Source: an uncultured Prevotella sp.
GTDB lineage: Bacteria > Bacteroidota > Bacteroidia > Bacteroidales > Bacteroidaceae
Assembly (NCBI GenBank): GCA_905233555.1
Contig: CAJODF010000002.1
Location: 1-64,000, forward strand
Reading direction: 5' to 3'
DNA length: 64,000 nt
Position numbers and translations under genes: made by a program. Each line of letters begins with the position of its first letter. Position 1 is the first letter of the stretch. The notes under the pieces were generated by a model that did not search any database, was not told the origin of the DNA, and was given only the letters and a program-made list of their open reading frames with translations. Shown one piece after another: positions 10,375-19,125 of this stretch.

Positions 10375-10541
10375 AGGTTAAAGTTTGTAAGGGCTAGGCA
10401 AAAGGTTTGCGAGCCGTCAGGTAAAAGGTAGCGAGGTGCCGTGTAAAGTTAAAACAACGTCGTGATTCGATAAAACCACGACGTTGTTTGTTAAAATACC
10501 GACGTTGTTTAATAAAACAGCGGCGTTATTCGATCTTTTTT
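10375..10541. repeat. Degenerate tandem repeats of 21-23 nt filling the intergenic region
   Basis: From 10458, four 21-nt units follow one another (10458-10478, 10479-10499, 10500-10520, and from 10521) with consensus CGACGTTGTTTGATAAAACA. To the left, units beginning AGGTTAAAG (10375), AGGCAAAAGG (10396) and AGGTAAAAGG (10419) form a second degenerate set with 21-23 nt spacing. Together they occupy nearly all the DNA between the promoter at 10346 and the HATPase stop at 10540. Confidence 0.6.
10453..10488 (-). terminator. Hairpin terminator of the partner-switching operon
   Basis: A perfect 12-bp stem (10453-10464 with 10477-10488, arm AACAACGTCGTG) has a 12-nt loop and is followed on the minus strand by TTTT. 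It lies 52 nt beyond the stop of the last gene of the operon. It is built from the first two 21-nt repeat units. Confidence 0.65.
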
Positions 10542-11454
10542 AGAACGGCAGTGACAGCACGAAGCGGGCACCAGGGCCTTCGAATGCTGTGTCGAGGGTA
10601 ATGTCACCGTTCAGGCGGCGAGCAATGCTGCGGGCGGCTGTGAGGCCGACGCCTGCGCCGTCGAAGTAACTGTTGAGTTTGGTGAACGGCTCGAACACCT
10701 TCTCGGCATCCTCAGCGGGAATGCCGGAACCGGTATCCTCGACGATGAACTTCATCTGGGCTCCTTCGGGCTTCACGGTGAGTTTCACGCTGCCTTCAGT
10801 AGTGAACTTGCCGGCATTGTCGAGCAGGGCGTCGAGGGCGCGTACGGCCTGGGCCTCGTTGGTGAGCAGCATGGAGGTCTTCGCATCCTCGTCGGCCTCA
10901 GTGGTGAAGGTCAGGTAGGAGGCGGCACCGATGCCTGACTCCAGCACGGCCTTGTCGATGAGGTCGCCTACGGTGATGTTGTCGTCTGCCTCGATGGCGG
11001 TCTCAAGATCCACATCATTGGCATTGAGGATGTTGTTCAGCTGGCGCAGGGCACTGGCAGGGTTGGTAGCAAGAAGTTTCTTGGCCTCAAGGGCTGCCTG
11101 CTCGATGAGTTGCTTCTTCTGCAACTGCGAGCCGCTGAGTTTCTGGTACTGTTCCTGCAGGTCGTGGTTCTGCTGCTGCAGCGTGTTCACGGCGTTCTGC
11201 ATCTTCTGCTTGTCCTCTTCCATCTTATCGAAGGCGAGCAGGGCCTGCTCATAGCCTTGACCCACACTGTCGAAGTTCTGCTCCAGTGAGCGGTAGTCGG
11301 AGAGCAGTTTCTCCTGCTCATCGACGCGCTTCTGGTAGTCAGCCAGCAACTGCTGCTGTTCGTCAGTGTGCTTGTTGGCTGCCTTCATTTGGAAATAGAG
11401 TGCTGCACCGAGGGCGAGCACCAGCAGCACGAGAATGATGATTAAAATGGTCAT
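10540..11454 (-). CDS. Membrane-anchored HATPase protein lacking the phospho-acceptor histidine
   Basis: The protein has 304 residues. Residues 3-21 form one membrane segment and about 25-125 a coiled coil rich in Gln and Glu. Residues 195-304 form a histidine-kinase-type ATPase domain: N box ALDALLDNAGKF (about 207-217), G1 EDTGSG (239-244), F motif FEPFTKL and G2 GAGVGL (266-271). The region before it, where a kinase would carry its dimerisation helix and His, has no histidine that fits an H box (only His97, in the coiled coil). It overlaps the STAS gene by 4 nt (ATGA), so translational coupling is likely. It may bind ATP and act as an anti-sigma-like binding partner or degenerate kinase in the same switch; that role is inferred. 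Confidence 0.8.
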   Translation of the reverse strand: MTILIIILVLLVLALGAALYFQMKAANKHTDEQQQLLADYQKRVDEQEKLLSDYRSLEQNFDSVGQGYEQALLAFDKMEEDKQKMQNAVNTLQQQNHDLQEQYQKLSGSQLQKKQLIEQAALEAKKLLATNPASALRQLNNILNANDVDLETAIEADDNITVGDLIDKAVLESGIGAASYLTFTTEADEDAKTSMLLTNEAQAVRALDALLDNAGKFTTEGSVKLTVKPEGAQMKFIVEDTGSGIPAEDAEKVFEPFTKLNSYFDGAGVGLTAARSIARRLNGDITLDTAFEGPGARFVLSLPF

Positions 11455-11771
11455 GCTTGTTCCTCTTTTTTCTTTTCAACCTTCATGAACTTGGTGAAGC
11501 CGGTCATTGCCAGCACCTTGTAGATTTCTGGGCTTACGTTGGTCATCTTGAACTGACCCTTCAGCTGCATCACGGTACGCATGGTCTTCTGGATAACACG
11601 GAGACCGGAACTGGCCATATAGACGAGTTCTGAACAGTCCATTTCGAGGTCAACGCCTCCGTCCACGAGGGCGGGCTTGATATCCTCTTCAAACTGGTTG
11701 GCATTCATGGTGTCGATACGAGCACCTGTCTGGATGATGGTCTTACCACCTTCTTTGATAATCTTTGTCAT
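11451..11771 (-). CDS. STAS-domain anti-sigma factor antagonist (RsbV/SpoIIAA-like)
   Basis: This 106-residue protein is a single STAS domain. The motif YMASSGLRV (51-59) corresponds to the phosphorylation loop of SpoIIAA/RsbV; Ser55, and perhaps Ser54, would be the site used by the neighbouring kinase and reversed by the PP2C phosphatase. The C-terminus is a Lys/Glu tail. It lies 19 nt after the RsbW-like gene and overlaps the following HATPase gene. In known systems the unphosphorylated antagonist binds the kinase and frees its target. No sigma factor is encoded nearby, so the target is unknown. Confidence 0.85.
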   Translation of the reverse strand: MTKIIKEGGKTIIQTGARIDTMNANQFEEDIKPALVDGGVDLEMDCSELVYMASSGLRVIQKTMRTVMQLKGQFKMTNVSPEIYKVLAMTGFTKFMKVEKKKEEQA

Positions 11772-11790
11772 AGTTGTAAATATTTAATGT

Positions 11791-12204
11791 TTAAATTTCT
11801 TTTTTCATTGTGAGCAGGTTCTTACCCTCTAATCGCTGGTAGGACACCTGGTTCATGATGTTCTTGACGATGTAAATACCCATGCCGCCGATATCGCGCT
11901 CCATGGGGTTCACGTCGGGATCGGCATCAACCTTGGCTGTGGGGTCGAACTCTTGGCCCTTGTCGCTAAGGACGAAGGTGAGTTCCTTCCCGTCGCTCTC
12001 GGCGAGCAGTTCAATCTCTGCCGTTTGTCCCTCAGGGTAGGCGTAGAAGATGACGTTGCTCACCATCTCTTCCATCACCAAGTTCAGGTTCATCTGGAGT
12101 TCCATGTCGAGCCCCAGTTCCTCGCCAATTTCTTCGACGAACTGGTTCACGCGCTCCAGTTCGCCTACTTGATTCTTGATTCGGATTTCCTTTTTCATTA
12201 TCAT
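11791..12204 (-). CDS. RsbW-like serine kinase / anti-sigma regulatory factor (HATPase_c_2)
   Basis: The protein has 137 residues and is a compact GHKL ATPase: N box EEMVSNVIFYAY (Asn50), G1 SDKGQEFDP (80-88) and G2 GGMGIYIVKN (106-115). Lack of a histidine and the small size match RsbW/SpoIIAB kinases that phosphorylate a STAS partner. An internal ATG two codons in (12198) could be the true start. It lies between the phosphatase (20 nt upstream) and the STAS gene (19 nt downstream), the usual set for a partner switch. Confidence 0.85.
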   Translation of the reverse strand: MIMKKEIRIKNQVGELERVNQFVEEIGEELGLDMELQMNLNLVMEEMVSNVIFYAYPEGQTAEIELLAESDGKELTFVLSDKGQEFDPTAKVDADPDVNPMERDIGGMGIYIVKNIMNQVSYQRLEGKNLLTMKKEI

Positions 12205-12224
12205 TCGTTTGTTGGTTGTTGTTT

Positions 12225-14351
12225 CTACTTGATTACCTTTACGCAGAGCATGGTGAGGTCATCGTTGGGCTCTGCTCCGTCACGGTGCTTCTCCACCTCG
12301 TCGCGCAACAGTTCGATGGTCTTCTCACTGGTTTCGAACGGAACGGTCTGCAGGATTTCCAAGAGTTTCTCGTCGGTGAACTGCTCCTGCTGACGGTTCT
12401 CGGCCTCGTTAAGACCGTCGGTATAGACGAACAGGGGCCGATTGGTGATGTCGGCAATCTCCTCACCCTCATACTCCAAGCCCGGCCAGAGACCGATAGG
12501 TGCATTAGGAATCATCTCGATAAACTCCGTGGTGCCGTCGCCGATGAGTACGGGCGGGTTGTGACCGGCGTTACAGAAGTCGAGGTGACCTGTGTTGAGG
12601 TCGATGAGTCCGAGGAACATCGTGACAAACATACTGCGCTCATTGTCTTCGCCGGAGAGGGCCGCGTTGATGCGGGTAGCAATCTCTGCCGGCATCATGC
12701 CCTGGGCGGCGAGGGTGCGGAACAGACGGGTGGCCTGGGCCATGAACAGTGAGGCGGGCACACCCTTGCCCGATACGTCACCGAGGGCGAAGTAGAGTTT
12801 ATCGTCGCTGAGCACATAGCCGTAAAGGTCGCCGCCAACTTCCTTGGCAGGGGTCATCGAGGCGTAGAGGTCGAGGTCAGGACGGTCAGGGAAGGTGCTG
12901 GGTACCATCGACATCTGGATGTCGCGGGCGATACGGAGGTCGCTCTCGATACGCTCCTTGGCGATGGTGGTCTCCTCCAACTGATCGTAGGCGGTAAGCA
13001 GTTCCTGGTGGGTAGCCTCCAGTTTACTGTGCGTCTCCTCCAGTTTCTCGTGGGCAATCCTGAGGCGGCGGGCACTGCGGATGCGGAAGAAGAGGAAGAT
13101 GGCGAGGGAGAGCACGATGATGCTGGAGATGATGATGATACCGAGACGCTGCTGCTGGGCCTTCTCCATTTCGAGACGGGCCTGTTCCTGGGCCTGCTTG
13201 GCTTTCAGTTCATCGACATGCAGGAGGGTGTTCATCTCCGTCAACTGCCGTTTGGTGTCATGGACGTTGATGGAGTCGTTGATGACGTACATCTCATAGT
13301 AGAGTCGTGCCGCCTCCTTGTAACGTCCGAGCGCCTCGAAGAGTTGGGCGCGCTGCAGACGAACGCGGAAAGCCTCCGTCTTGTCGCTGGTATCGTCCAA
13401 CATCCGCATACGGCGGTCGTTGAGGGCGATACCCTCATCGTAGAATCCCTGTAGCCGACAGAGTTCTGCACGGTAGTAGAGCCACCGCATATAGAGGAAA
13501 CTCTCTGTGCTGAACGTGCGCTTCTGTACTTCGTTGAGCATCTCGCTGGCCTTCTCGTAATCTCCTTCGCCGATGGCGGCCTGCGCACAGGCAAGATAGT
13601 AGTAGGCCCAGCGGTTGGCCGACTCGCCGTTGTCGTCTTTCTTGGCATAGTACTCGGTGAGGAAGTCCTTCCATTGTTCCGTCAAGGCATCCAGTTTGTG
13701 GTATTCTTTCTGGAATTCGAGTACGTCGCCGTAATAGGCATAGATGTCGGAGAGTTGCATCGGTGCAGGGGAGATGTCGGCGAGCATATTGAGACTCTTC
13801 TGGTAGGAGTCGGCCGCCTCTTCGGTATTGTTCATGTTGGCATAGACATTGCCCATGGCATAGTAGGCCAAGCCCATACCGTATTTGTCGTTGCGATTCT
13901 TGGCGTCATCGTACATCGCCTGACCTTCCTTCAGGCCGGTGTTGGTTTGTCCGGTGAAGTTGAGGGCGTCAACGAGGATGGTCCATGTTTCGTAGTAGTA
14001 TTTCCAACTGCTATTGGAGCCGAGGAATTCGAGGGTGGGGGGCACCTGCTCGTAGATGGAGTCGTTGAGGTCGGAGTTGTAGAAAAGTGTCATCTTCAGC
14101 ACTCTGGCGTTGCCTTCCTCGTCGGTATTGCCCTGACGATGGGCTTCGTTAATCAATTGATTGATACACTTCAACTGATAGTTGACGTCGTCTGTTTCAA
14201 GACTGAGGTCGTATAGTTTCTGCAGGATACCGATACGGTCTGCACCCTTTGCGGACAGCAAGTTCTTCCGCAAGTCTGCGGCTTCATCGCCGAAGACGCA
14301 GACTGTGGCAGTCAGGAAAAGGAGGGTGACAAACCATCGGTTGAAGTTCAT
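12225..14351 (-). CDS. TPR-sensor PP2C (SpoIIE/RsbU-type) phosphatase
   Basis: The protein has 708 residues. The ATG at 14351 is chosen because an in-frame TTG further upstream (14384) lies inside the promoter -7 box. Residues 1-22 form a signal peptide or anchor (FVTLLFLTATVCVFG), about 25-370 are TPR-like helices, about 398-420 a membrane segment, then a short coiled coil, and about 480-705 the PP2C domain. Metal-binding motifs are intact: EVGGDLYG, GDVSGKGVPASL, NAGHNPP, YTDGLNEAEN and NDDLTML. The layout suggests a periplasmic TPR sensor coupled to a cytoplasmic phosphatase that dephosphorylates the STAS protein encoded two genes downstream. It is the first gene of the module. Confidence 0.88.
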   Translation of the reverse strand: MNFNRWFVTLLFLTATVCVFGDEAADLRKNLLSAKGADRIGILQKLYDLSLETDDVNYQLKCINQLINEAHRQGNTDEEGNARVLKMTLFYNSDLNDSIYEQVPPTLEFLGSNSSWKYYYETWTILVDALNFTGQTNTGLKEGQAMYDDAKNRNDKYGMGLAYYAMGNVYANMNNTEEAADSYQKSLNMLADISPAPMQLSDIYAYYGDVLEFQKEYHKLDALTEQWKDFLTEYYAKKDDNGESANRWAYYYLACAQAAIGEGDYEKASEMLNEVQKRTFSTESFLYMRWLYYRAELCRLQGFYDEGIALNDRRMRMLDDTSDKTEAFRVRLQRAQLFEALGRYKEAARLYYEMYVINDSINVHDTKRQLTEMNTLLHVDELKAKQAQEQARLEMEKAQQQRLGIIIISSIIVLSLAIFLFFRIRSARRLRIAHEKLEETHSKLEATHQELLTAYDQLEETTIAKERIESDLRIARDIQMSMVPSTFPDRPDLDLYASMTPAKEVGGDLYGYVLSDDKLYFALGDVSGKGVPASLFMAQATRLFRTLAAQGMMPAEIATRINAALSGEDNERSMFVTMFLGLIDLNTGHLDFCNAGHNPPVLIGDGTTEFIEMIPNAPIGLWPGLEYEGEEIADITNRPLFVYTDGLNEAENRQQEQFTDEKLLEILQTVPFETSEKTIELLRDEVEKHRDGAEPNDDLTMLCVKVIK

Positions 14352-14381
14352 AATTGCGCGTACCATATAAAAATGACGGTG

Positions 14382-14412
14382 CAAATATACGAAAAGAATC
14401 TGATATTGCCAA
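14382..14412 (-). promoter_or_regulatory. Promoter of the partner-switching operon
   Basis: On the minus strand TATATTTG (14389-14382) is a perfect -7 box. A TTGG at 14412-14409 sits 19 nt upstream as a partial -33 box. The leader to the ATG at 14351 is about 25 nt. Confidence 0.6.
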
Positions 14413-14457
14413 GTTTTAGGAAAGAAAATTGTATAAAGGAGGCAATTTTCTCCGCTT

Positions 14458-15231
14458 TTAGAGGTCGAGGCCGTTGTTTATGACGACTTGACGCATGTTT
14501 TTCAGCAAGTCGCTGGCGAAGATGAAGTCGGTCAGACGCTCGTTGGTCGATTTCATGATCTGACTGCTTTCGCCCTGCCATTCCTTCTCGCCCTCGTAGA
14601 TGAAGATGATGTTCTCGCCGATACCCATGACGGAGTTCATGTCGTGGGTATTGATGATGGTGGTGATGTTAAATTCTTTGGTAATACCTTGGAGCAGTTC
14701 GTCGATGACGAGCGAGGTCTTGGGGTCGAGGCCGGAGTTGGGCTCGTCGCAGAAGAGGTACTTGGGGTTGAGGGCGATGGCACGGGCAATAGCCACACGT
14801 TTCTGCATACCGCCGGAGATCTCGCCAGGGAATTTTTCTTCTGCCCCGCTGAGGTTGACGCGGTCCAGACAGTCCATCGCACGTTTGGTGCGTTCGCGGA
14901 GGTTCATCGTGGAAAACATATCGAGCGGGAACATGACGTTTTCAAGGACAGTCAGGGAGTCGAAGAGGGCAGCGCTCTGGAAAATCATGCCCATCTCGCG
15001 GCGCATCATCACCTTCTCCTTCTTGGACATCTTGACGAAGTCGCGCCCATCGTAGAGCACCTGTCCGCTGGTGGGGTCCAACAGTCCGACGAGGTTCTTC
15101 ATCAGCACGGTCTTACCACTACCGCTTCGTCCGATGATGAGGTTCGTCTTGCCGTCCTCGAACACGGTGCTGATATCTTTCAGCACCTCTCTGCCTTCAA
15201 AGGACTTGTATAGATTTTTGACTTCAATCAT
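14458..15231 (-). CDS. mlaF: MlaF-type ABC transporter ATPase
   Basis: The protein has 257 residues: Walker A GRSGSGKT (34-41), Q-loop FQSAALFDSLTV, signature SGGMQKR (139-145), Walker B LFCDEP (159-164) and D-loop SGLDP. The sequence type is that of the Mla/Ttg2 family, which moves phospholipids between the membranes to keep the outer membrane asymmetric. Its start overlaps the stop of the permease gene by 4 nt. The MlaD substrate-binding protein usual for this system is not encoded next to it. Confidence 0.85.
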   Translation of the reverse strand: MIEVKNLYKSFEGREVLKDISTVFEDGKTNLIIGRSGSGKTVLMKNLVGLLDPTSGQVLYDGRDFVKMSKKEKVMMRREMGMIFQSAALFDSLTVLENVMFPLDMFSTMNLRERTKRAMDCLDRVNLSGAEEKFPGEISGGMQKRVAIARAIALNPKYLFCDEPNSGLDPKTSLVIDELLQGITKEFNITTIINTHDMNSVMGIGENIIFIYEGEKEWQGESSQIMKSTNERLTDFIFASDLLKNMRQVVINNGLDL

Positions 15232-15974
15232 GACAGTAGTTGGGTTAGGAATACATCACTGAAGAGAATCAGCACACTGGAGGTGACAACGGCATCGGTA
15301 CTCGCCTTGCCAACGTTGACACTACCGCCCTCAACGGTGTAGCCGCAGAAGGCCGGGACGCTGGAGATGATAAAGGCAAAGAACTGGCTTTTGATGATAC
15401 TCATCCACAGGAACCAGGGCACAAAGTCGTGCTGGAGACCCGCCGTCAAGTCGTCGGGCGGTATGATATGTCCGATGTAAGACGTGGCGTAGGCGCCTGC
15501 GATACCCGTCGCCGAAGAGAAGATGACGAGGAACGGCATGATGGTCAGCATACCCATGATCTTGGGGAGAATCAGGTAAGAGGCGGAGTTGACACCCATG
15601 ATCTCTAAGGCGTCAATCTGCTGCGTAACACGCATGGTGCCTAGTTCTGAGGCGATGTTAGACCCTACCTTTCCTGCGAGAATCAGACACATAATACTGC
15701 TGGAGAATTCGAGGAGCAGGATCTCACGGGTGGTATAGCCTGCCACCCAACGGGGCATCCAGGGACTCTGGATATTAAGTTTCATCTGGATACAGATAAC
15801 TGCACCGATGAAGAAGGAGATGATCAGGACGATGCCGATGGAGTTGACACCCAACTGTGCCATCTCCTTGACATATTGTTTGAGGAACATCCTAAGTCGC
15901 TCAGGACGTGTAAAGGTGCGTCCCATCAGCGTCAGGTACCGTCCGAATATAGCCAGATATTTGAGTATCAACAT
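15228..15974 (-). CDS. mlaE: MlaE-type ABC transporter permease
   Basis: The protein has 248 residues, with five or six hydrophobic segments and the family region GTMRVTQQIDALEIMGVNS near the middle, the loop that contacts the ATPase. It is the inner-membrane half of an Mla-like phospholipid transporter with the overlapping mlaF. It is divergent from lptB, another envelope lipid exporter; the two -7 boxes are about 40 nt apart. Confidence 0.87.
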   Translation of the reverse strand: MLILKYLAIFGRYLTLMGRTFTRPERLRMFLKQYVKEMAQLGVNSIGIVLIISFFIGAVICIQMKLNIQSPWMPRWVAGYTTREILLLEFSSSIMCLILAGKVGSNIASELGTMRVTQQIDALEIMGVNSASYLILPKIMGMLTIMPFLVIFSSATGIAGAYATSYIGHIIPPDDLTAGLQHDFVPWFLWMSIIKSQFFAFIISSVPAFCGYTVEGGSVNVGKASTDAVVTSSVLILFSDVFLTQLLS

Positions 15975-15997
15975 GCGCTTGTTCCCTTATTTGGGTG

Positions 15998-16055
15998 CAA
16001 AGGTAATAAATATTTCTTAATTATGAATATTTCTTTTGTATTTTTTGTACCTTTG
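15998..16055. promoter_or_regulatory. Divergent promoters for mlaE (-) and lptB (+)
   Basis: TACCTTTG occurs on the minus strand at 16005-15998 and on the plus strand at 16048-16055. With two flanking bases these form a 10-bp inverted repeat (TGCAAAGGTA and its complement). Neither has a clear TTTG at -33. Confidence 0.6.
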
Positions 16056-16075
16056 CAACCGATTAGCAACCGATT

Positions 16076-16843
16076 ATGGAAGAAAACATGAATAATGAGC
16101 GTCTGGTGCTCCGGACGGAAGGACTGGTGAAACGTTATGGAAAGCGTACCGTGGTCAATGATGTGAGTTTCGACGTGAAGCAGGGTGAAATTGTGGGACT
16201 GCTGGGTCCGAATGGTGCCGGTAAGACCACTTCCTTCTACATGACGACGGGTCTGGTAGTGCCTAATGACGGTCATATCTACCTTGGCGACGAGGAAGTG
16301 ACGAACTATCCTGTCTATAAGCGTGCCCGTGCCGGTATCGGCTATCTGGCGCAGGAGGCATCCGTGTTCCGCAAGATGAGTGTGGAGGATAATATCCTGT
16401 CGGTCCTGGAGATGACGGGCAAGCCCCGCGACTATCAGTTGCAGAAACTGGAAAGTCTGATCAGTGAGTTCCGTTTAGACAAGGTGCGCAAGAACAAGGG
16501 TGACCAACTCTCCGGTGGTGAACGCCGTCGAACGGAGATTGCCCGTTGTCTGGCCATCGAGCCGAAGTTTATCATGCTCGACGAGCCGTTTGCCGGCGTG
16601 GATCCCATTGCCGTGGAGGATATCCAGCAGATCGTGTGGCATTTGAAGTACCGCAATATCGGTATCCTGATTACCGACCATAACGTCGATGAGACGCTGG
16701 CCATTACCGACCGTGCCTATCTGCTCTTTGAAGGACGCATCCTGTTCCAGGGCACACCCGAAGAACTGGCTGCCAACAAGGTGGTGCGAGAGAAATACTT
16801 GACGGAATCCTTCGAACTCCGCAAGAAAGGCTTCCAAAGTTAA
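16076..16843 (+). CDS. lptB: LPS export ABC transporter ATPase LptB
   Basis: The protein has 255 residues: Walker A GPNGAGKT (44-51), Q-loop [12 protein letters not shown], signature LSGGE (145-149), Walker B IMLDEP (166-171), H-switch [10 protein letters not shown]. The phrase '[15 protein letters not shown]' is diagnostic of LptB, the cytoplasmic motor that drives lipopolysaccharide from the inner membrane to the outer leaflet. A second ATG four codons on is possible. The permease genes lptFG are not nearby, but an OstA/LptA-like gene lies 11 kb downstream. Confidence 0.93.
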   Translation: MEENMNNERLVLRTEGLVKRYGKRTVVNDVSFDVKQGEIVGLLGPNGAGKTTSFYMTTGLVVPNDGHIYLGDEEVTNYPVYKRARAGIGYLAQEASVFRKMSVEDNILSVLEMTGKPRDYQLQKLESLISEFRLDKVRKNKGDQLSGGERRRTEIARCLAIEPKFIMLDEPFAGVDPIAVEDIQQIVWHLKYRNIGILITDHNVDETLAITDRAYLLFEGRILFQGTPEELAANKVVREKYLTESFELRKKGFQS

Positions 16844-16853
16844 AATATCTAAA

Positions 16854-16888
16854 TTGTGCTTTTTTTCGGCTGATAATGCGTAATTTTG
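16854..16888 (+). promoter_or_regulatory. Promoter of trigger factor gene
   Basis: TAATTTTG (16881-16888) fits TAnnTTTG. TTGT at 16854-16857 is a loose -33 box at 23 nt. The leader to the ATG is about 36 nt. Confidence 0.5.
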
Positions 16889-16931
16889 CACCTCCAAAAA
16901 GAAATATATAATAAATAAGGTATAGAAAAAG

Positions 16932-18293
16932 ATGAAAATTTCATTTGATTGCGCCGATAAAATCAATGGTCTGTTGACGATGACCATTGAACCGGCAGAC
17001 TACCAGGAGAAGGTAGAGAAGACGTTGAAGGACTATCGTAAGAAGGCACAGGTGCCTGGTTTCCGCCCCGGAAATGTTCCCATGGGATTGATCAAGAAGC
17101 AGTACGGAACCGCCGTGAAGGTGGATGAGGTCAATAAACTGTTGGGCGAGAAACTCTATGAGTATGTGCGTGAGAACAAGATTCAGATGCTGGGCGACCC
17201 CCTGCCCAATACCGAGAAGCAGCAGCCTCAGGATTTCGAGAAGGACGGTGACCTCACTTTTGTGTTTGATATCGCCGTGGCTCCAGAATTTGAGGCCAAA
17301 CTGAGCGGACGGGACAAGATTACCTATTATACCATCACTGTTGACGACAAGATGATTGACCAACAGGTGGATATGTACGCCTCGCAGGCCGGTGAGTTTA
17401 CGAAGGCAGAGGTGTTCAGCGGCAACGATACGCTGACAGGTGACCTGCGTGAGTTGGACAAGAAGGGCAATACGCTTGAGGGTGGTATCACGACTGAGAG
17501 CGGTATGATCATGCCGGCCTACATCAAGGAAGAGAAGCAGAAGAAACTCTTCGACGGTTGCAAGGTCGGTGACATCATCACCTTCAACCCCAAAAAGGCC
17601 TATCCCGATAATGACGCTGAGGTGGCTGCCCTGTTGAAGGTAGATAAGGAACAGGTGAAGGACCTGAAGTCGGACTTCAGTTTCCAGATTACCGAGATCC
17701 GTCATTTCCAGCCTGCAGAGGTGAATCAGGCCTTGTTTGACAAGGTGTTCGGCGAAGGTACCGTGAAGGGCGAGAAGGCTTTCCGTGAAAAAATTGCCGA
17801 GCAACTCAAGGCTCAATTCGTCGGTAGCAGCGACTATAAGTTCATGCTGGATGTCCGCGAGCATCTGGAGAAGAAAGTCGGTAACCTGGAGTTCCCCGAG
17901 GCTCTGTTGAAGCGTATCATGCTGAATAACAATAAGGATAAGGAGCCCGACTTCGTGGAGAAGAACTTCGAAGCCAGCATCCAGGAACTGAAATGGCACC
18001 TGATCAAGGAGCAGATTGTGGCTGCCCAGAAGATTGAGGTGAAGGACGATGACCTGAAAGAGGTGGCCAAGAGTGCCATCCGTGCCCAGTTCGCCCAGTA
18101 CGGAATGAACAATATTCCCGAAGACGTGGTGGAGAACTATGCGGCCGAGCAGTTGAAGAAGCGTGAGAACCTTGATAATTTCGTCGATCGCGCTGTCGAT
18201 ATGAAACTGACAGAAGTCCTCAAAACGGTGGTCAAACTGGAGGAAAAACCAGTCACTTTTGAGGAGTTTAATAAGTTGATGGAGAGAAAATAA
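16932..18293 (+). CDS. tig: Trigger factor, ribosome-associated chaperone
   Basis: The protein has 453 residues. The N-terminal ribosome-binding domain carries the signature GFRPGNVP (43-50). The middle part keeps the peptidyl-prolyl isomerase-type region in diverged form (residues of about 150-250), as is usual in Bacteroidetes. The Lys/Glu-rich C-terminal helices form the chaperone arms. It binds nascent chains at the ribosome exit. It lies upstream of clpP and clpX, the widespread tig-clpP-clpX order, but clpP has its own promoter. Confidence 0.93.
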   Translation: MKISFDCADKINGLLTMTIEPADYQEKVEKTLKDYRKKAQVPGFRPGNVPMGLIKKQYGTAVKVDEVNKLLGEKLYEYVRENKIQMLGDPLPNTEKQQPQDFEKDGDLTFVFDIAVAPEFEAKLSGRDKITYYTITVDDKMIDQQVDMYASQAGEFTKAEVFSGNDTLTGDLRELDKKGNTLEGGITTESGMIMPAYIKEEKQKKLFDGCKVGDIITFNPKKAYPDNDAEVAALLKVDKEQVKDLKSDFSFQITEIRHFQPAEVNQALFDKVFGEGTVKGEKAFREKIAEQLKAQFVGSSDYKFMLDVREHLEKKVGNLEFPEALLKRIMLNNNKDKEPDFVEKNFEASIQELKWHLIKEQIVAAQKIEVKDDDLKEVAKSAIRAQFAQYGMNNIPEDVVENYAAEQLKKRENLDNFVDRAVDMKLTEVLKTVVKLEEKPVTFEEFNKLMERK

Positions 18294-18321
18294 GTTTTTT
18301 TACGAAAAAATAACTCCATTT

Positions 18322-18355
18322 TTTGATGGGTTATCGACTTTTTTATTTATCTTTG
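18322..18355 (+). promoter_or_regulatory. Promoter of the clpP-clpX-recQ-guaB ... mutL gene run
   Basis: TTTG (18322-18325), 22 nt, TATCTTTG (18348-18355). I saw no equally good promoter between here and 30613, so the genes to mutL may be one long transcript (inference). Confidence 0.65.
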
Positions 18356-18400
18356 TGTCCCAATATGCAAGATAAAAGGTCGATAGCCCTTTATTGTATA

Positions 18401-18445
18401 AGTGAAAAGGAGTGAAAAGTGAATAGTGAAAAGTGAGTAGTAAAT
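18401..18445 (+). repeat. Heptamer array AGTGAAA in the clpP leader
   Basis: Five units with 7-nt spacing run from 18411 to 18445 (AGTGAAA, AGTGAAT, AGTGAAA, AGTGAGT, AGTAAAT), and one further unit at 18401 is offset by 3 nt. The array ends 6 nt before the clpP ATG. Confidence 0.8.
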
Positions 18446-18451
18446 AGAGAT

Positions 18452-19120
18452 ATGAAGAATGACTTTAGAAAATATGCCGTAGGGCATTTGGGAATGGACG
18501 GTCTGACGCTTGACGAAGTGATGCAGGCTCAGGCTCAGTATCTGAATCCGTATATCTTGGAGGAGCGTCAGTTGAACGTGACTCAGATGGATGTATTTTC
18601 CAGATTGATGATGGATCGCATCATTTTTCTCGGTACACAGATAGATGACTATACGGCCAATACGTTGCAGGCTCAGTTGCTGTATCTCGACTCTGTGGAT
18701 TCCGGTAAGGATATCTCTATCTATATCAATAGCCCTGGTGGCAGCGTGACAGCCGGACTGGGTATCTATGATACGATGCAGTTCATCTCCAGCGATGTGG
18801 CTACCATCTGTACGGGCATGGCAGCCTCGATGGGTGCCGTCTTGTTGGTGGCCGGTACAGAGGGTAAGCGTTCCGCCCTGCCTCATAGTCGCGTGATGAT
18901 CCACCAGCCGTTGGGTGGGGTACAGGGTCAGGCCTCCGATATCGAGATTGAGGCCAAGGAGATTCTGAAGTTCAAGAAGGAACTTTATACCATCATCTCC
19001 GACCATTCACATACCCCCTATGAGAAGGTGTATGCCGACTCTGACCGTAACTACTGGATGACGGCGGAGGAAGCCAAGGAATACGGTATGATCGACAATG
19101 TATTGACGAGAAAAGGTTAG
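18452..19120 (+). CDS. clpP: ATP-dependent Clp protease proteolytic subunit
   Basis: The protein has 222 residues. The catalytic triad is Ser126 in MAASMGA, His151 in RVMIHQP and a C-terminal Asp near 198 (SDRNYW). The oxyanion/strand motif [11 protein letters not shown] is present. The N-terminus is longer than in E. coli and no clear propeptide cleavage site is visible. It forms the barrel that degrades substrates unfolded by ClpX, encoded 5 nt downstream. Confidence 0.95.
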   Translation: MKNDFRKYAVGHLGMDGLTLDEVMQAQAQYLNPYILEERQLNVTQMDVFSRLMMDRIIFLGTQIDDYTANTLQAQLLYLDSVDSGKDISIYINSPGGSVTAGLGIYDTMQFISSDVATICTGMAASMGAVLLVAGTEGKRSALPHSRVMIHQPLGGVQGQASDIEIEAKEILKFKKELYTIISDHSHTPYEKVYADSDRNYWMTAEEAKEYGMIDNVLTRKG

Positions 19121-19125
19121 AAATA

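Noticed and set aside
14352..14384. In-frame TTG start 11 codons upstream of the PP2C phosphatase
   Set aside because: The TTG is part of the TATATTTG -7 promoter box, so it cannot be in the mRNA.
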